DNA of 64,000 bases from Mycolicibacterium rutilum. Lineage in GTDB: Bacteria > Actinomycetota > Actinomycetes > Mycobacteriales > Mycobacteriaceae. Made by a program: the position numbers and the translations under genes. The notes under the pieces are model-generated. The model was not told the origin of the DNA and made no database searches. It saw only the letters and a list, made by a program, of their open reading frames with translations. The DNA is taken from positions 1,488,001-1,552,000 of the forward strand of contig NZ_LT629971.1 in assembly GCF_900108565.1 (NCBI RefSeq), read 5' to 3'. Each line of letters starts with the position of its first letter. Position 1 is the stretch's first letter. Below, one piece after another: positions 41,568-51,870 of this stretch.

Positions 41568-42779
41568 ATGACGGCCCCGCTGAACAATCCCCGCACCCCG
41601 CCCTACAAGCTGGCCGGCCTCGTGCTGACCCTGCTGACGATCGTCGCGCTCGTCCTGGTGTACATGCAGTTCCGCGGTAACTTCCTGCCGCGCGAGCAGC
41701 TGACGATGATCGCGGCGCGGTCCGGCCTGTCGATGGACCCCGGCGCGAAGGTCACCTACAACGGTGTCGAGATCGGCCGGGTGGCCTCGGTGGACGCCGT
41801 CGACGTCGGTGGCGAGTCACGGGCCAAGATCACGCTCGACGTGGACCCCGACTACATCAAGCTGATTCCGAAGAACGTCGACGCCAGCATCGACGCGACT
41901 ACCGTCTTCGGCAACAAGTACATCAACTTCTCGTCGCCGAAAAACCCGACACCGCAACGGATCACGCCCGACGACGTGATCGACGTGACGACGGTGACCA
42001 CCGAGTTCAACACGCTGTTCGAGACCGTGGTGTCGCTGTCGTCGCAGGTCGACCCGATCAAGCTGAACCAGACGCTGTCGGCGACCGCCGAGGCGCTCGA
42101 CGGCCTCGGTGACCGGTTCGGGCAGTCGATCATCAACGGCAACGAGATCCTCACCGACGTCAACGCGCGGATGCCGCAGTTGCGGGAGGACAACCGGCTG
42201 CTGGCCGACCTCGGCGAGACGTACGCCAATGCGGCGCCCGACCTGTTCGACGGCCTGCAGAACGCGGTCACCACCGCCGCGACGCTCAACGAGCAGCAGG
42301 GCAACATCGACCAGGCGCTGATGGCGGCGATCGGTTTCGGCAACACCGGCGGTGACGTGTTCGAGCGCGGCGGCCCGTATCTGGTGCGCGGCGCGGAGGA
42401 CCTGATCCGCCCGTCGGAGATCCTCGACGAGTACAGCCCGGCGCTGTTCTGCACCATCCGCAACTACCACGACGTCGAGCCCAAGGTCGCGGCGTCGTTG
42501 GGCGGCAACGGATATTCGCTGCGCACGCTCTCGGAGCTGATGGGCGCCGCCAACCCCTACGTCTATCCGGACAACCTGCCGCGGGTGAACGCGCGCGGTG
42601 GCCCCGAGGGTCGGCCCGGCTGCTGGCAGCCGATCACCCGCGACCTGTGGCCCGCGCCCTACCTCGTCATGGACACCGGCGCCTCGATCGCGCCGTACAA
42701 CCACTTCGAACTGGGCCAGCCGATCCTGATCGAGTACGTCTGGGGTCGCCAGGTTGGGGAGAACACGATCAACCCATGA
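41568..42779 (+). CDS. mce1A: MCE family protein Mce1A
   Basis: A 403-residue protein with an N-terminal transmembrane/signal anchor (LAGLVLTLLTIVALVLVYMQ, ~15-34), the MCE domain (~40-115; SMDPGAKVTYNGVEIGRVAS) and a long helical tail with a Cys pair near the end (ALFCTIRNY, RPGCWQP). Mce1A-F are thought to form a hexameric, envelope-spanning tunnel for lipid import. Two bases after yrbE1B. Confidence 0.92.
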   Translation: MTAPLNNPRTPPYKLAGLVLTLLTIVALVLVYMQFRGNFLPREQLTMIAARSGLSMDPGAKVTYNGVEIGRVASVDAVDVGGESRAKITLDVDPDYIKLIPKNVDASIDATTVFGNKYINFSSPKNPTPQRITPDDVIDVTTVTTEFNTLFETVVSLSSQVDPIKLNQTLSATAEALDGLGDRFGQSIINGNEILTDVNARMPQLREDNRLLADLGETYANAAPDLFDGLQNAVTTAATLNEQQGNIDQALMAAIGFGNTGGDVFERGGPYLVRGAEDLIRPSEILDEYSPALFCTIRNYHDVEPKVAASLGGNGYSLRTLSELMGAANPYVYPDNLPRVNARGGPEGRPGCWQPITRDLWPAPYLVMDTGASIAPYNHFELGQPILIEYVWGRQVGENTINP

Positions 42780-43807
42780 AAATCACCGGAACCGCCATCA
42801 AGCTCGGCGCCTTCTCACTGGTGCTGTTGCTGTTCACCGCGATCATCATCGTGGTGTTCGGTCAGATGCGTTTCGACCGCACCACCGGCTATTCGGCGAT
42901 CTTCTCCAGCGCCAGCGGACTGCGTTCCGGCCAGTTCGTCCGCGCGTCGGGCGTCGAGGTCGGCAAGGTCTCCAAGGTCGAGCTGGTCGAGGGCGGCTCG
43001 CAGGTCCGCGTCGACTTCGACGTCGACCGGTCGCTGCCGCTGTTCGAGGGCACCACCGCGCAGGTCCGGTACCTGAACCTGATCGGCGACCGCTATCTCG
43101 AACTCAAGCGCGGCGACAGCGACAAGCGGCTGCCCGGCGGCGGCACCATCCCGATCGAGCGCACCCAGCCCGCCCTGGACCTGGACGCGTTGATCGGCGG
43201 GTTCCGGCCGGTCTTCCGCGCACTCGATCCCGAGAAGGTCAACACGATCGCCCAGTCGATCATCACGGTGTTCCAGGGTGAGGGCGGCACGATCAACGAC
43301 ATCCTCGACCAGACCGCGTCGCTGACCTCGGCCCTGGCCGACCGCGACCGCGCGATCGGTGAGGTGATCCGGAACCTGAACACGGTGCTGGACACCACCG
43401 TTCGCCATCAGCAGCAGTTCGACGAGACCGTGCAGGATTTTGAGAGGCTGATCACCGGGTTGAACAACCGCAAGGATCCGATCGCCACGTCGGTCGCCGA
43501 GATCAGCGACGCCGCAGGCACGGTCGCCGATCTGCTGGCCGACAACCGCCCGCTGCTGCAGAGCACCGTCACTCATCTCGAGGCCGTGCAGCAGCCGCTG
43601 GTCGACCAGCGCGACGGGCTCAACGACCTGCTGACCCGGCTGCCCACCGCGTTCAAGATCATCGGGCGCGCCGGCGGCATCTACGGCGACTTCTTCAACT
43701 TCTACGCCTGCGACATCTCGCTGCGGCTCAACGGCCTGCAGCCGGGTGGTCCGGTGCGCACCGTGAAACTGTTCAGCCAGCCGTCGGGTAGGTGCACGCC
43801 GCAATGA
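42776..43807 (+). CDS. mce1B: MCE family protein Mce1B
   Basis: A 343-residue MCE protein: N-terminal hydrophobic anchor (~8-30), MCE domain (SASGLRSGQFVRASGVEVG, ~46-64), helical needle region, and a C-terminal region ending with Cys residues (YACDISL, GRCTPQ). ATG overlaps the mce1A stop by 4 bases. Confidence 0.92.
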   Translation: MKITGTAIKLGAFSLVLLLFTAIIIVVFGQMRFDRTTGYSAIFSSASGLRSGQFVRASGVEVGKVSKVELVEGGSQVRVDFDVDRSLPLFEGTTAQVRYLNLIGDRYLELKRGDSDKRLPGGGTIPIERTQPALDLDALIGGFRPVFRALDPEKVNTIAQSIITVFQGEGGTINDILDQTASLTSALADRDRAIGEVIRNLNTVLDTTVRHQQQFDETVQDFERLITGLNNRKDPIATSVAEISDAAGTVADLLADNRPLLQSTVTHLEAVQQPLVDQRDGLNDLLTRLPTAFKIIGRAGGIYGDFFNFYACDISLRLNGLQPGGPVRTVKLFSQPSGRCTPQ

Positions 43808-45369
43808 GGACGCTCGAAGGGTCGAACCGCATCCGCGGCGGGTTGATGGGCATCATCATCCTGGTGGTGGTGATCGGCGTCGGACAGAGCTTCGCCAGCG
43901 TGCCGATGCTGTTCGCGACGCCCACGTACTACGCACAGTTCTCCGACACCGGTGGCATCAACACCGGTGACAAGGTGCGCATCGCCGGCGTCGACGTCGG
44001 GCTGGTCCGCAGCATGGAGATCGACGGTGACAAGGTCGTCATCGGATACTCGCTCGACGGCACGCAGATCGGCACCGAGAGCCGCGCGGCCATCCGCACC
44101 GACACCATCCTCGGCCGCCGCAACATCGAGATCGAGCCCCGCGGCTCGGAACCGTTGCGCGCCAACGGCATACTGCCGCTCGGCCAGACCACCACGCCGT
44201 ACCAGATCTACGACGCGTTCTTCGACGTGACGAAGGCGGCCTCGGACTGGGACACCAAGACCGTCAAAGAGTCGCTGAACGTGTTGTCCGAGACCATCGA
44301 TCAGACCTCGCCGCATCTCAGCGCCGCCCTCGACGGGGTGGCGCGCTTCTCCGACACCATCGGCAAGCGCGACGAGGACATCAAGAAGTTGCTGCGCAAC
44401 GCCAACGAGATCGCGGGCATCCTGGGCAACCGCAGCGAGCAGATCAACCGGCTGCTGGTCAACGCGCAGTCGCTGCTCGGCGCGATCAACCAGCGCAACT
44501 ACGCGGTCAGCATGCTGCTCGAACGGGTCAGCGAGTTCTCCACGCAGGTCAAGGGTTTCATCGACGATAATCCCAACCTCAACCGGGTGCTCGAGCAGCT
44601 GCGGGTGGTCAGCGATGTGCTTCGCGACCGCCAGTACGACCTGATGGACACGCTGACCACGGTGGCCAGCTTCGTCGCGTCGCTCGGTGAGGTGGTCGCC
44701 TCCGGGCCGTACTTCAAGGTGATGCTCGTCAACCTGCTGCCCGGCCAGATCCTGCAGCCGTTCGTCGACGCCGCGTTCAAGAAGCGCGGTATCGATCCCC
44801 AGAAGTTCTGGCGCGACGCGGGTCTGCCGGCCTGGCAGTGGCCGGACCCCAACGGGCAGGGCTTCGAGAACGGCGCACCGCCGCCGTCGCCGGCCGCCAT
44901 CGAGGGCACCCCGGAGAACCCGGGCCCCGCCGTGCTCAAAGGTTCGCCGTGCTCGTACACCCCGCCCGCGGACGGACTTCCGACGCCGGGCAACCCGCTG
45001 CCGTGCGCAGATCTGTCGGTCGGACCGTTCGGTGGTCCGGCCTACGGCCCGCCGAACGTGGCGACCTCCGACCCGAACGCGCACGGTCCGCAGCCGTCGC
45101 CGGGTGTGCCCGCCGCGGCGATCCCGGGCCAGCTGCCGCCGAATGTGCCTGGCGCACACGGCCAGTTGCCGCCCGCCCCGCCGGGCGCGCGCACCGTCCC
45201 GGTCGGGCCGATGCCGCCGCAGCCGCCGGACTTCACGCCCGGCATCGCTCCGCTGCCGCCCGCCCTGCCCGCACCGCCGGTGCCGGGACCGGGTCAGCAG
45301 CTGGCGCCGGCCGGACAGCCGCCGCTACCGGGCAATCCGCCGTTCCTCCCACCGGGTTCGCAGGGTTAG
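43804..45369 (+). CDS. mce1C: MCE family protein Mce1C
   Basis: A 521-residue MCE protein: hydrophobic anchor (MGIIILVVVIGVGQSF, ~15-30), MCE domain (TGGINTGDKVRIAGVDVG, ~47-64), long helical region, and a Pro/Gly-rich C-terminal tail (after ~400) with PPAPPGART and LPPALPAPP runs. ATG 43804 overlaps the mce1B stop (ATGA); the in-frame ATG at 43792 lies inside mce1B and is less likely. Confidence 0.92.
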   Translation: MRTLEGSNRIRGGLMGIIILVVVIGVGQSFASVPMLFATPTYYAQFSDTGGINTGDKVRIAGVDVGLVRSMEIDGDKVVIGYSLDGTQIGTESRAAIRTDTILGRRNIEIEPRGSEPLRANGILPLGQTTTPYQIYDAFFDVTKAASDWDTKTVKESLNVLSETIDQTSPHLSAALDGVARFSDTIGKRDEDIKKLLRNANEIAGILGNRSEQINRLLVNAQSLLGAINQRNYAVSMLLERVSEFSTQVKGFIDDNPNLNRVLEQLRVVSDVLRDRQYDLMDTLTTVASFVASLGEVVASGPYFKVMLVNLLPGQILQPFVDAAFKKRGIDPQKFWRDAGLPAWQWPDPNGQGFENGAPPPSPAAIEGTPENPGPAVLKGSPCSYTPPADGLPTPGNPLPCADLSVGPFGGPAYGPPNVATSDPNAHGPQPSPGVPAAAIPGQLPPNVPGAHGQLPPAPPGARTVPVGPMPPQPPDFTPGIAPLPPALPAPPVPGPGQQLAPAGQPPLPGNPPFLPPGSQG

Positions 45370-45382
45370 GGGGACAAGACTC

Positions 45383-47035
45383 ATGTCAACGATTTTCAAC
45401 GTCCGAAGCCTGAAGCTGCCCAACGTTTCCCGGGCCACCATCATCATCGGCGCGCTGATCGTGGTGCTGGCCTTGGTGGCCGCGTTCGTCGGCTACAACC
45501 TGTACAAGAAGCTGACGACCAACACCGTCGTCGCCTATTTCACCGACACGCTGGCGCTGTATCCCGGCGACAAGGTGCAGATCATGGGCGTGCGGGTCGG
45601 CGCGATCGACAAGATCGAACCGGCGGGCGACAAGATGAAGGTCACCTTCCACTACGAGAACAAGTACAAGGTGCCCGCCAACGCCACCGCGTCGATCCTC
45701 AACCCCAGCCTGGTGGCGTCGCGCACGATCCAGCTGTCCCCGCCCTACACCGGCGGCCCGGTGCTCGAGGACGACGCGGTCATCCCGCTGGACCGCACGC
45801 AGGTGCCGGTCGAGTACGACGAACTGCGCGACTCGATCAACCGGATCCTGACCGACCTGGGCCCGACACCCGAACAGCCCAAAGGCCCGTTCGGCGACAT
45901 CATCGAGTCCGCCGCCGACGGGTTCGCCGGAAAGGGCAAGCAGCTCAACGCGACACTGAACAACCTGTCGGAGGCGTTGTTCGCGCTCAACGAGGGCCGC
46001 GACGACTTCTTCGGTGTGGTCAAGAGCCTGGCCTTGTTCGTCAACGCACTCCACCAGAGCGATCAGCAGTTCGTCGCGCTGAACAACGACCTCGCCGAGT
46101 TCACCAACGCGTTCACCAACACCGACCGTGAGGTCGCCGACGCGCTGCGCGACCTCAATCAGCTGCTGGCCACCACCCGCAGTTTCCTCGACGAGAACGC
46201 CGAGGTGCTCACCCACGACATCAACAACCTGTCGGAGGCGACCACCGCGATCCTGCAGCCCGAACCGCGCAACGGCCTGGAGACCGCGCTGCACGTGTTC
46301 CCGACGCTGGGCGCGAACCTGATGAACATCATCTCGCCGAACACCGGTGGCGTGATGAGCATCCCGGTGATCAACAACTTCGCCAATCCGCTGCAGTTCG
46401 TGTGTAGCTCGATCCAGGCGGGCAGCCGGCTCGGGTATCAGGAGTCGGCGGAGATGTGCGCGCAGTACCTGGCGCCGATCCTGGACGCGATCAAGTTCAA
46501 CTTCCCGCCGTTCGGTGTCAACCAGTTCACGTCGGCGCTGACGCTGCCCAAGCAGATCGCCTACTCCGAGCAGCGCCTGCAGCCGCCGCCCGGCTACAAG
46601 GACACGACGGTGCCCGGCATCTGGTCGCGCGACACGTTGTTCTCGCACGGCAACCACGAGCAGGGCTGGGTGTCGGCGCCGGGCATGCAGGGCGTCGAGG
46701 TGCAGCCGTTCACCGCGAACATGATGACCCCGGAGTGCCTCGCCGAGCTGCTGGGCGGACCGAACTGCGTCATCCCGGCCGCGCCTCCGGCGTTCGGCAC
46801 CACCCGCGGCGGCAACCTGCCCGGCCCGCCGAACGCGTTCGACCAGAACAACCCGCTGCCGCCGCCGTGGTATCCGCAGCCGGGGCCACCGCCGCCGCCG
46901 GCGCCGGGCGTCATCCCGGGTGATCCGGGCAGCGCGGCGATGGTCGGCCCGGTGCCGGCGCCGAACGTGGGTCCGGCCGCGCCGGCGCCCGCGCCCGCGG
47001 GACCGCCGCTCCCAGCAGAGGCAGGTGTGCGATGA
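45383..47035 (+). CDS. mce1D: MCE family protein Mce1D
   Basis: A 550-residue MCE protein: anchor helix (IIIGALIVVLALVAAFVGYN, ~19-38), MCE domain (ALYPGDKVQIMGVRVGAID, ~58-76), helical region and a Pro-rich tail (GPPPPPAPGVIPG; PAPAPAGPPLP). GGGGGACAAGACTC precedes the ATG. The Pro-rich tails of C and D may extend into the outer envelope. Confidence 0.92.
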   Translation: MSTIFNVRSLKLPNVSRATIIIGALIVVLALVAAFVGYNLYKKLTTNTVVAYFTDTLALYPGDKVQIMGVRVGAIDKIEPAGDKMKVTFHYENKYKVPANATASILNPSLVASRTIQLSPPYTGGPVLEDDAVIPLDRTQVPVEYDELRDSINRILTDLGPTPEQPKGPFGDIIESAADGFAGKGKQLNATLNNLSEALFALNEGRDDFFGVVKSLALFVNALHQSDQQFVALNNDLAEFTNAFTNTDREVADALRDLNQLLATTRSFLDENAEVLTHDINNLSEATTAILQPEPRNGLETALHVFPTLGANLMNIISPNTGGVMSIPVINNFANPLQFVCSSIQAGSRLGYQESAEMCAQYLAPILDAIKFNFPPFGVNQFTSALTLPKQIAYSEQRLQPPPGYKDTTVPGIWSRDTLFSHGNHEQGWVSAPGMQGVEVQPFTANMMTPECLAELLGGPNCVIPAAPPAFGTTRGGNLPGPPNAFDQNNPLPPPWYPQPGPPPPPAPGVIPGDPGSAAMVGPVPAPNVGPAAPAPAPAGPPLPAEAGVR

Positions 47036-48183
47036 GCGCTCGCAGGTGGAGCAGGATCGCCCAGCGCGTCGTGGCGATGGGCGCGGTCGCGCTGGTGCTC
47101 AGCTCGTGCAGTTCGTGGAAGGGCATCGCGAACGTCCCGCTGCCCGGCGGCCCGGGCACCGGGTCCGACCGGATGACGGTGTACGTGCAGATGCCGGACA
47201 CGTTGGCGCTCAACGTCAACAGCCGGGTCCGCGTCGCCGACGTCTACGTCGGCCGGGTGCGCTCCATCGAGCTGAAGAACTGGGTGCCGACGCTGACGCT
47301 GGATCTGCAGCCGGGCATCGAGCTGCCGAAGAACGCGCTGGCGCGCATCGGCCAGACCAGCCTGCTCGGATCCCAGCACGTCGAGTTGGACACCCCGCCG
47401 GACCCGTCGTCGGAGCGGTTGCGGTCCGGGGACACGATCCCGCTGGCCAACGCGTCGGCCTACCCGTCCACCGAACGGGTGCTGGCCAGCATCGCGACGA
47501 TCCTGCGGGGCGGCGGGGTGCAGAACCTCGAGGTCATCCAGACCGAGATCTTCAACGTGCTCAACGGCCGGGCCGACCAGATCAAGGAGTTCCTCGGCAA
47601 GCTGGACGTGTTCACCGACGAACTCAACCAGCAGCGCGCCGACATCACCCGCGCCATCGACTCGACCGACCGGTTGCTGTCGATCGTCGCGCAGCGCAAC
47701 GACACGCTGGACCGGGTGCTGACCGAATTCCCGCCGCTGATCAAGCATTTCAACGAGACCCAGGGGCTGTTCGCCGACGCGGTCGAGGCGCTCGGCCGGA
47801 TCAGCGAAGCCGCCGACAACGCACTGGCGCCGGCGAGCGACAACCTGAACACCAACCTCAAGAACCTGCAGCGGCCGCTCAAGCAGCTCGGCCGAGCGTC
47901 GCCGTACCTGCTGGGTGCGCTCAAGCTGATGCTGACCGCGCCGTTCTCGATCGAGAACGTGCCGAAGGTGGTGCGCGGCGATTACCTGAACGTGTCGCTG
48001 ATGGTCGACCTGACGCTGTCGGCGGTCGACAACGGCATCCTGAGCGGCACCGGCGTCTCGGGCATGCTGCGTGCACTCGAGCAGGCCTGGGGTCGCGACC
48101 CGGCGACGATGATCCCGGACGTGCGGTTCACGCCGAACCCGCACAACGCGCCGAACGGTCCGCTGGTCGAAAGGGGTGAGTGA
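47032..48183 (+). CDS. lprK: MCE lipoprotein Mce1E (LprK)
   Basis: A 383-residue MCE lipoprotein with a signal ending VALVLSSCSSW (lipobox Cys ~26), an MCE domain (TLALNVNSRVRVADVYVGRV, ~58-77) and a helical domain. E-type MCE proteins are lipid-anchored, consistent with this lipobox. ATG overlaps the mce1D stop (ATGA). Confidence 0.92.
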   Translation: MSARRWSRIAQRVVAMGAVALVLSSCSSWKGIANVPLPGGPGTGSDRMTVYVQMPDTLALNVNSRVRVADVYVGRVRSIELKNWVPTLTLDLQPGIELPKNALARIGQTSLLGSQHVELDTPPDPSSERLRSGDTIPLANASAYPSTERVLASIATILRGGGVQNLEVIQTEIFNVLNGRADQIKEFLGKLDVFTDELNQQRADITRAIDSTDRLLSIVAQRNDTLDRVLTEFPPLIKHFNETQGLFADAVEALGRISEAADNALAPASDNLNTNLKNLQRPLKQLGRASPYLLGALKLMLTAPFSIENVPKVVRGDYLNVSLMVDLTLSAVDNGILSGTGVSGMLRALEQAWGRDPATMIPDVRFTPNPHNAPNGPLVERGE

Positions 48184-48186
48184 GCG

Positions 48187-49752
48187 GTGCTGACCCGGTT
48201 CATCAAGATCCAGCTGGTGCTGTTCACGATCCTCACGATCATCGCGGTGGTGGTGCTCGGCTGGTACTACCTGCGCATCCCGAGCATGGTCGGGATCGGC
48301 CAGTACGAGCTCAAGGCCGAGCTGCCGCGCTCGGGCGGCCTGTACGGCACAGCCAACGTCACCTACCGGGGTACCCAGATCGGCAAGGTGACGTCGGTCG
48401 AGCCGACGGAGCGCGGCGCGCTGGCGGTCATGAGCATCGACAACCGCTACAAGATCCCGGCGGACGCCTCGGCGAACGTGCACTCGGTGTCGGCGATCGG
48501 CGAGCAGTACCTGGACCTGGTGTCGACCGGCAATCCCGGCCAGTACCTGGCGCCGGGATCGACGATCACGAACAGCACCGTGCCCAGCGAGGTCGGGCCC
48601 GCACTCGACGCGGCCAACGAGGGCCTCGCGGTGCTGCCCAAGGAGAAGATCGACGCGCTGCTGACCGAGACGTCGCAGGCCGTTGGTGGCTTGGGCCCGG
48701 CGCTGCAGCGGTTGGTCGACTCCACCACCAACATCGCGCAGGGCTTCCAGGAGAACCTGCCGCAGGTCAACGACATCATCGAGAACGCGCGACCGATCCT
48801 GGACAGCCAGGTCCGGTCGGGCGACAACATCGAGCAGTGGTCCCGCAACCTCAACGTGATCGCGGCGCAGTCGGCCGAACAGGACGCCGCGCTGCGCAGC
48901 GGCCTGCAGCAGGCGCCGCCGACGCTGGACCAGGTGAACTCGGTGTTCAGCGGTGTGCGCGATTCGCTGCCGCAGACGCTGGCCAACCTGGCCGTGGTCA
49001 TCGACATGCTCAAGCGCTACAACAAGGGCCTCGAGCAGACACTGGTGATCCTGTCGCAGGGCAGCTCGGCCAGCCAGGCCGGCACGCTGTTCGAGGATCT
49101 GGGCCAGCTGCCGTTGGCGCTGTCGATCAACCAGCCCCCGCCCTGTCTGACCGGCTTCCTGCCCGCGTCCGAATGGCGTTCACCCGCCGACACCAGTATG
49201 GCGCCGCTGCCGCGGGGCACCTACTGCAAGATCCCGAAGGACTACCAGGCCAACGTCGTTCGCGGCGCGCGTAACTATCCGTGTGTCGACGTGCCCGGTA
49301 AGCGCGCGGCGACGCCGATGGAGTGCCGCAGCGAGGAGCCCTACGTCCCGCTGGGCACCAACCCCTGGTACGGCGACCCGAACCAGATCCTGTCGTGCCC
49401 GGCGCCCGGCGCGCGCTGTGATCAGGGTGTGAACCCCGGCCGCGGCGTGATCCCGGCACCGTCGGTGAACAACGGGATGAACCCGGCACCGGCCTCCGAC
49501 CTGCCGCCGCCGAACTCGACGGCGCCGGTCAGCGATCCGCTGAGCCCACCGGGACAGGGCAGCGTGAGCTGCAGTGGACAACAACCCAACCCCTGCATCT
49601 ACACTCCGGCACCGGGGCCACCCGGCTCCACGGCGGTGTACAGCCCGACCAGCGGCCAGGTGGTCGGACCTGACGGCGTGAAGTACAACGTCAGCAACTC
49701 GAGTAACCCAGGAGACGACGGATGGAAGGAGATGCTGGCACCCGCCAGCTGA
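48187..49752 (+). CDS. mce1F: MCE family protein Mce1F
   Basis: A 521-residue MCE protein: anchor helix (LVLFTILTIIAVVVLGWYYL, ~10-29), MCE domain (ELPRSGGLYGTANVTYRGTQ, ~44-63), helical region and a long Pro/Ser-rich, cysteine-containing tail (~370-521). The GTG start lies 3 bases after lprK. The gene overlaps mam1A by 31 bases. Confidence 0.92.
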   Translation: MLTRFIKIQLVLFTILTIIAVVVLGWYYLRIPSMVGIGQYELKAELPRSGGLYGTANVTYRGTQIGKVTSVEPTERGALAVMSIDNRYKIPADASANVHSVSAIGEQYLDLVSTGNPGQYLAPGSTITNSTVPSEVGPALDAANEGLAVLPKEKIDALLTETSQAVGGLGPALQRLVDSTTNIAQGFQENLPQVNDIIENARPILDSQVRSGDNIEQWSRNLNVIAAQSAEQDAALRSGLQQAPPTLDQVNSVFSGVRDSLPQTLANLAVVIDMLKRYNKGLEQTLVILSQGSSASQAGTLFEDLGQLPLALSINQPPPCLTGFLPASEWRSPADTSMAPLPRGTYCKIPKDYQANVVRGARNYPCVDVPGKRAATPMECRSEEPYVPLGTNPWYGDPNQILSCPAPGARCDQGVNPGRGVIPAPSVNNGMNPAPASDLPPPNSTAPVSDPLSPPGQGSVSCSGQQPNPCIYTPAPGPPGSTAVYSPTSGQVVGPDGVKYNVSNSSNPGDDGWKEMLAPAS

Positions 49753-50354
49753 ACCCCACCGATGCTGATGAGACGCCCGACGAGCCGTTAGCCCCGGAAC
49801 AGGACACCGCCGAAGAACAGACCACAGACGACAACCCGCCCGCCGAGCGCCGGCCCGCCCGGATCGGCCGCGGCATGGCCGCCTCGATCTGCGCGGCGCT
49901 GCTCGCGCTCGCGGTGGGCGGGGGCGTCGCCGGCTACTTTTTGTTGAAGGCCGACCAACGCAACGACGCCAGCGCGCAAGCCGAGGCAGCCGCGCTGCAG
50001 GCCGCCAAGGACTGCGTGGCGGCCACCCACGCGCCCGACACCGCCGCGATGACCGCCGCCCAGTCCAAGATCATCCAGTGCTCGACGGGTGACTTCGCCG
50101 TGCAGTCGTCGCTGTACGCCGGCGTGCTGGTCGACGCCTACCAGGCCGCCAACGTCACCGTGCAGGTGTCGGACATGCGGGCGGCCGTGGAGAAGCACAA
50201 CGACGACGGCTCGTTCGACGTGCTGGTGGCGGTGCGGGTGAAGGTCACCAACTCCGACACCGCCGACCAGGAGCAGGGCTACCGGTTGCGCGTGCAGATG
50301 GCGCCCGACGAGGGCACCTACAAGGTCGCCAAGCTGGACCAGGTCACGTCGTGA
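49722..50354 (+). CDS. mam1A: Mce-associated membrane protein Mam1A (Rv0175-like)
   Basis: A 210-residue protein: acidic cytoplasmic N-terminus (~1-45), one transmembrane helix (~48-70; ASICAALLALAVGGGVAGYF), and an external alpha/beta domain of the Mce-associated family. Its start lies inside mce1F; AGGAG lies 8 bases upstream. Mam proteins stabilise or assist Mce complexes in M. tuberculosis. Confidence 0.85.
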   Translation: MEGDAGTRQLNPTDADETPDEPLAPEQDTAEEQTTDDNPPAERRPARIGRGMAASICAALLALAVGGGVAGYFLLKADQRNDASAQAEAAALQAAKDCVAATHAPDTAAMTAAQSKIIQCSTGDFAVQSSLYAGVLVDAYQAANVTVQVSDMRAAVEKHNDDGSFDVLVAVRVKVTNSDTADQEQGYRLRVQMAPDEGTYKVAKLDQVTS

Positions 50355-51322
50355 CGGCGTCGACCCTGGCGCCGGAGACGACGTCGCCCGAACGGGTCGC
50401 CGAGGACCCGGTCGCCTCGTGGGGTGCGCGGGCCGGTGCCTTCGCCATCGACGTGCTCGTCGGTGTCGCGGTGCTCGCGACGTTGGCGCTGGTCGCCTTG
50501 ACCGCGCCGGAGCGCAGCTCGCTGTGGTGGGCCTACACCGTGGCCGCCGCCGTGGTGGTGCTGGCGATGGCGATGAATCGCCTTGTGCTGCCGACGATCA
50601 AAGGATTCTCGCTGGGCCGCGCGGTGGTCGGTATCGCGGTGACGCGCCGCGACGGGTCGGCACCCGGGGTGTGGCGGCTGCTGCTGCGCGACCTCGCCCA
50701 CCTGCTCGACACCGCGGCGTTGTTCGTCGGGTGGTTGTGGCCGCTGTGGGAGCGACGCCACCGCACGTTCGCAGACCTGTTGTTGCGCACCGAGGTTCGG
50801 CGGGTGCCGGGTCCCAAGGGTGACGTGCGACCGATGGCCGCGACCGCGTTGATCGTGGCGACGGTGATCTGCGCGGCGGCGATCGGGTCGAGTTACGCGG
50901 TGGTCTACCGGCACGAGCAGGCCGTGCAGACCACGCGCGAGCAGATCACCGAAGAGGGCCCGCGGATCGTCGAACAGATGCTCAGTTATCGGAAAGATTC
51001 CCTGCAGGAGGACTTTTCGCGCGCCCAGTCGCTGACCACCGAAGGCTACCGGCCGCAGCTGATCGAACAGCAGAAGGCGGTGGAGCAGACGGGCGGCACG
51101 TCCAACGAGTACTGGGCGGTCAGCAGCGCGGTGCTCGCGGCCTCACCCGACACCGCCGAGATGCTGTTGGCGATGCAGGGCCAGCGCGGAAACGAGGCGC
51201 AGGACCTGAAGTTCATCACCGCGACGGTGCGGGTGGCGTTCGAGAAGTCCGGCGACGGCCAGTGGCGCGTCGCCAACCTCACGGTGCTGAAGAAGCCGCA
51301 GATGAATGCGCAGGGCCAATGA
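50351..51322 (+). CDS. mam1B: RDD-domain Mce-associated protein Mam1B (Rv0176-like)
   Basis: A 323-residue protein with an N-terminal RDD membrane domain (three helices in ~20-145; SWGARAGAFAIDVLVGVAVL and GFSLGRAVVGIAVTRRDG), another helix near 160-180 and a C-terminal external Mce-associated domain. GTG start overlaps the mam1A stop (GTGA). Confidence 0.88.
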   Translation: MTASTLAPETTSPERVAEDPVASWGARAGAFAIDVLVGVAVLATLALVALTAPERSSLWWAYTVAAAVVVLAMAMNRLVLPTIKGFSLGRAVVGIAVTRRDGSAPGVWRLLLRDLAHLLDTAALFVGWLWPLWERRHRTFADLLLRTEVRRVPGPKGDVRPMAATALIVATVICAAAIGSSYAVVYRHEQAVQTTREQITEEGPRIVEQMLSYRKDSLQEDFSRAQSLTTEGYRPQLIEQQKAVEQTGGTSNEYWAVSSAVLAASPDTAEMLLAMQGQRGNEAQDLKFITATVRVAFEKSGDGQWRVANLTVLKKPQMNAQGQ

Positions 51323-51870
51323 GCCCGCGCCGCAGAGTCGACGCCGACGAACGGGACTACTTCGAGGTGGTGCCGAAACCGCCGCGGCGCTGGGGCCTGC
51401 CGGTGGTCGCGGTGGTGACCGCGCTGCTCATGAGCGCGGCGATCACCGCCGGCGCGCTGATGCTGGTCAGCCACGAGACCGACCGGCGCGCGATGGTCCG
51501 CGACGCCGCCGCGCTCGGCTACGTCAGCGAGTTCATGACCGACTACACGACGCTGGATCCGTTCAACGCCAACGCCTATGTGGACCGGATCCTCAACGAG
51601 GGCACCGGTGAGTTCGCCACGATGTTCAAGGAGAAACAGAACGAGATCCTGATCCAGGTCGCCCAGGCCGAACCCACCACCGGAAGCGTGGTGGCGGCGG
51701 GCGTGCAGCGGTGGAACGACAACGGCAGCGCCGACATCCTGGTGGCGACGAAGATCTCGACCAAGTCACCGGACGGGAAGTCCACCGTCGAGAGCGGAAA
51801 CCGCTGGGTGGCAACGGCTATCAAGGAAGGACAGCAGTGGAAGATCAGCCAGCTGATTCAGGTGATCTGA
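51319..51870 (+). CDS. mam1C: Mce-associated membrane protein Mam1C (Rv0177-like)
   Basis: A 183-residue protein: short charged N-terminus, transmembrane helix (~26-50; LPVVAVVTALLMSAAITAGA) and external domain ending WKISQLIQVI. Overlaps the mam1B stop by 4 bases (ATGA) and mam1D by 34 bases, so the mam1 block is tightly coupled. Confidence 0.85.
   Translation: MSPRRRVDADERDYFEVVPKPPRRWGLPVVAVVTALLMSAAITAGALMLVSHETDRRAMVRDAAALGYVSEFMTDYTTLDPFNANAYVDRILNEGTGEFATMFKEKQNEILIQVAQAEPTTGSVVAAGVQRWNDNGSADILVATKISTKSPDGKSTVESGNRWVATAIKEGQQWKISQLIQVI

Noticed and set aside
46594..48483. 629-codon minus-strand frame over mce1D/lprK
   Set aside because: Antisense shadow; the plus strand carries unbroken, overlapping mce genes.
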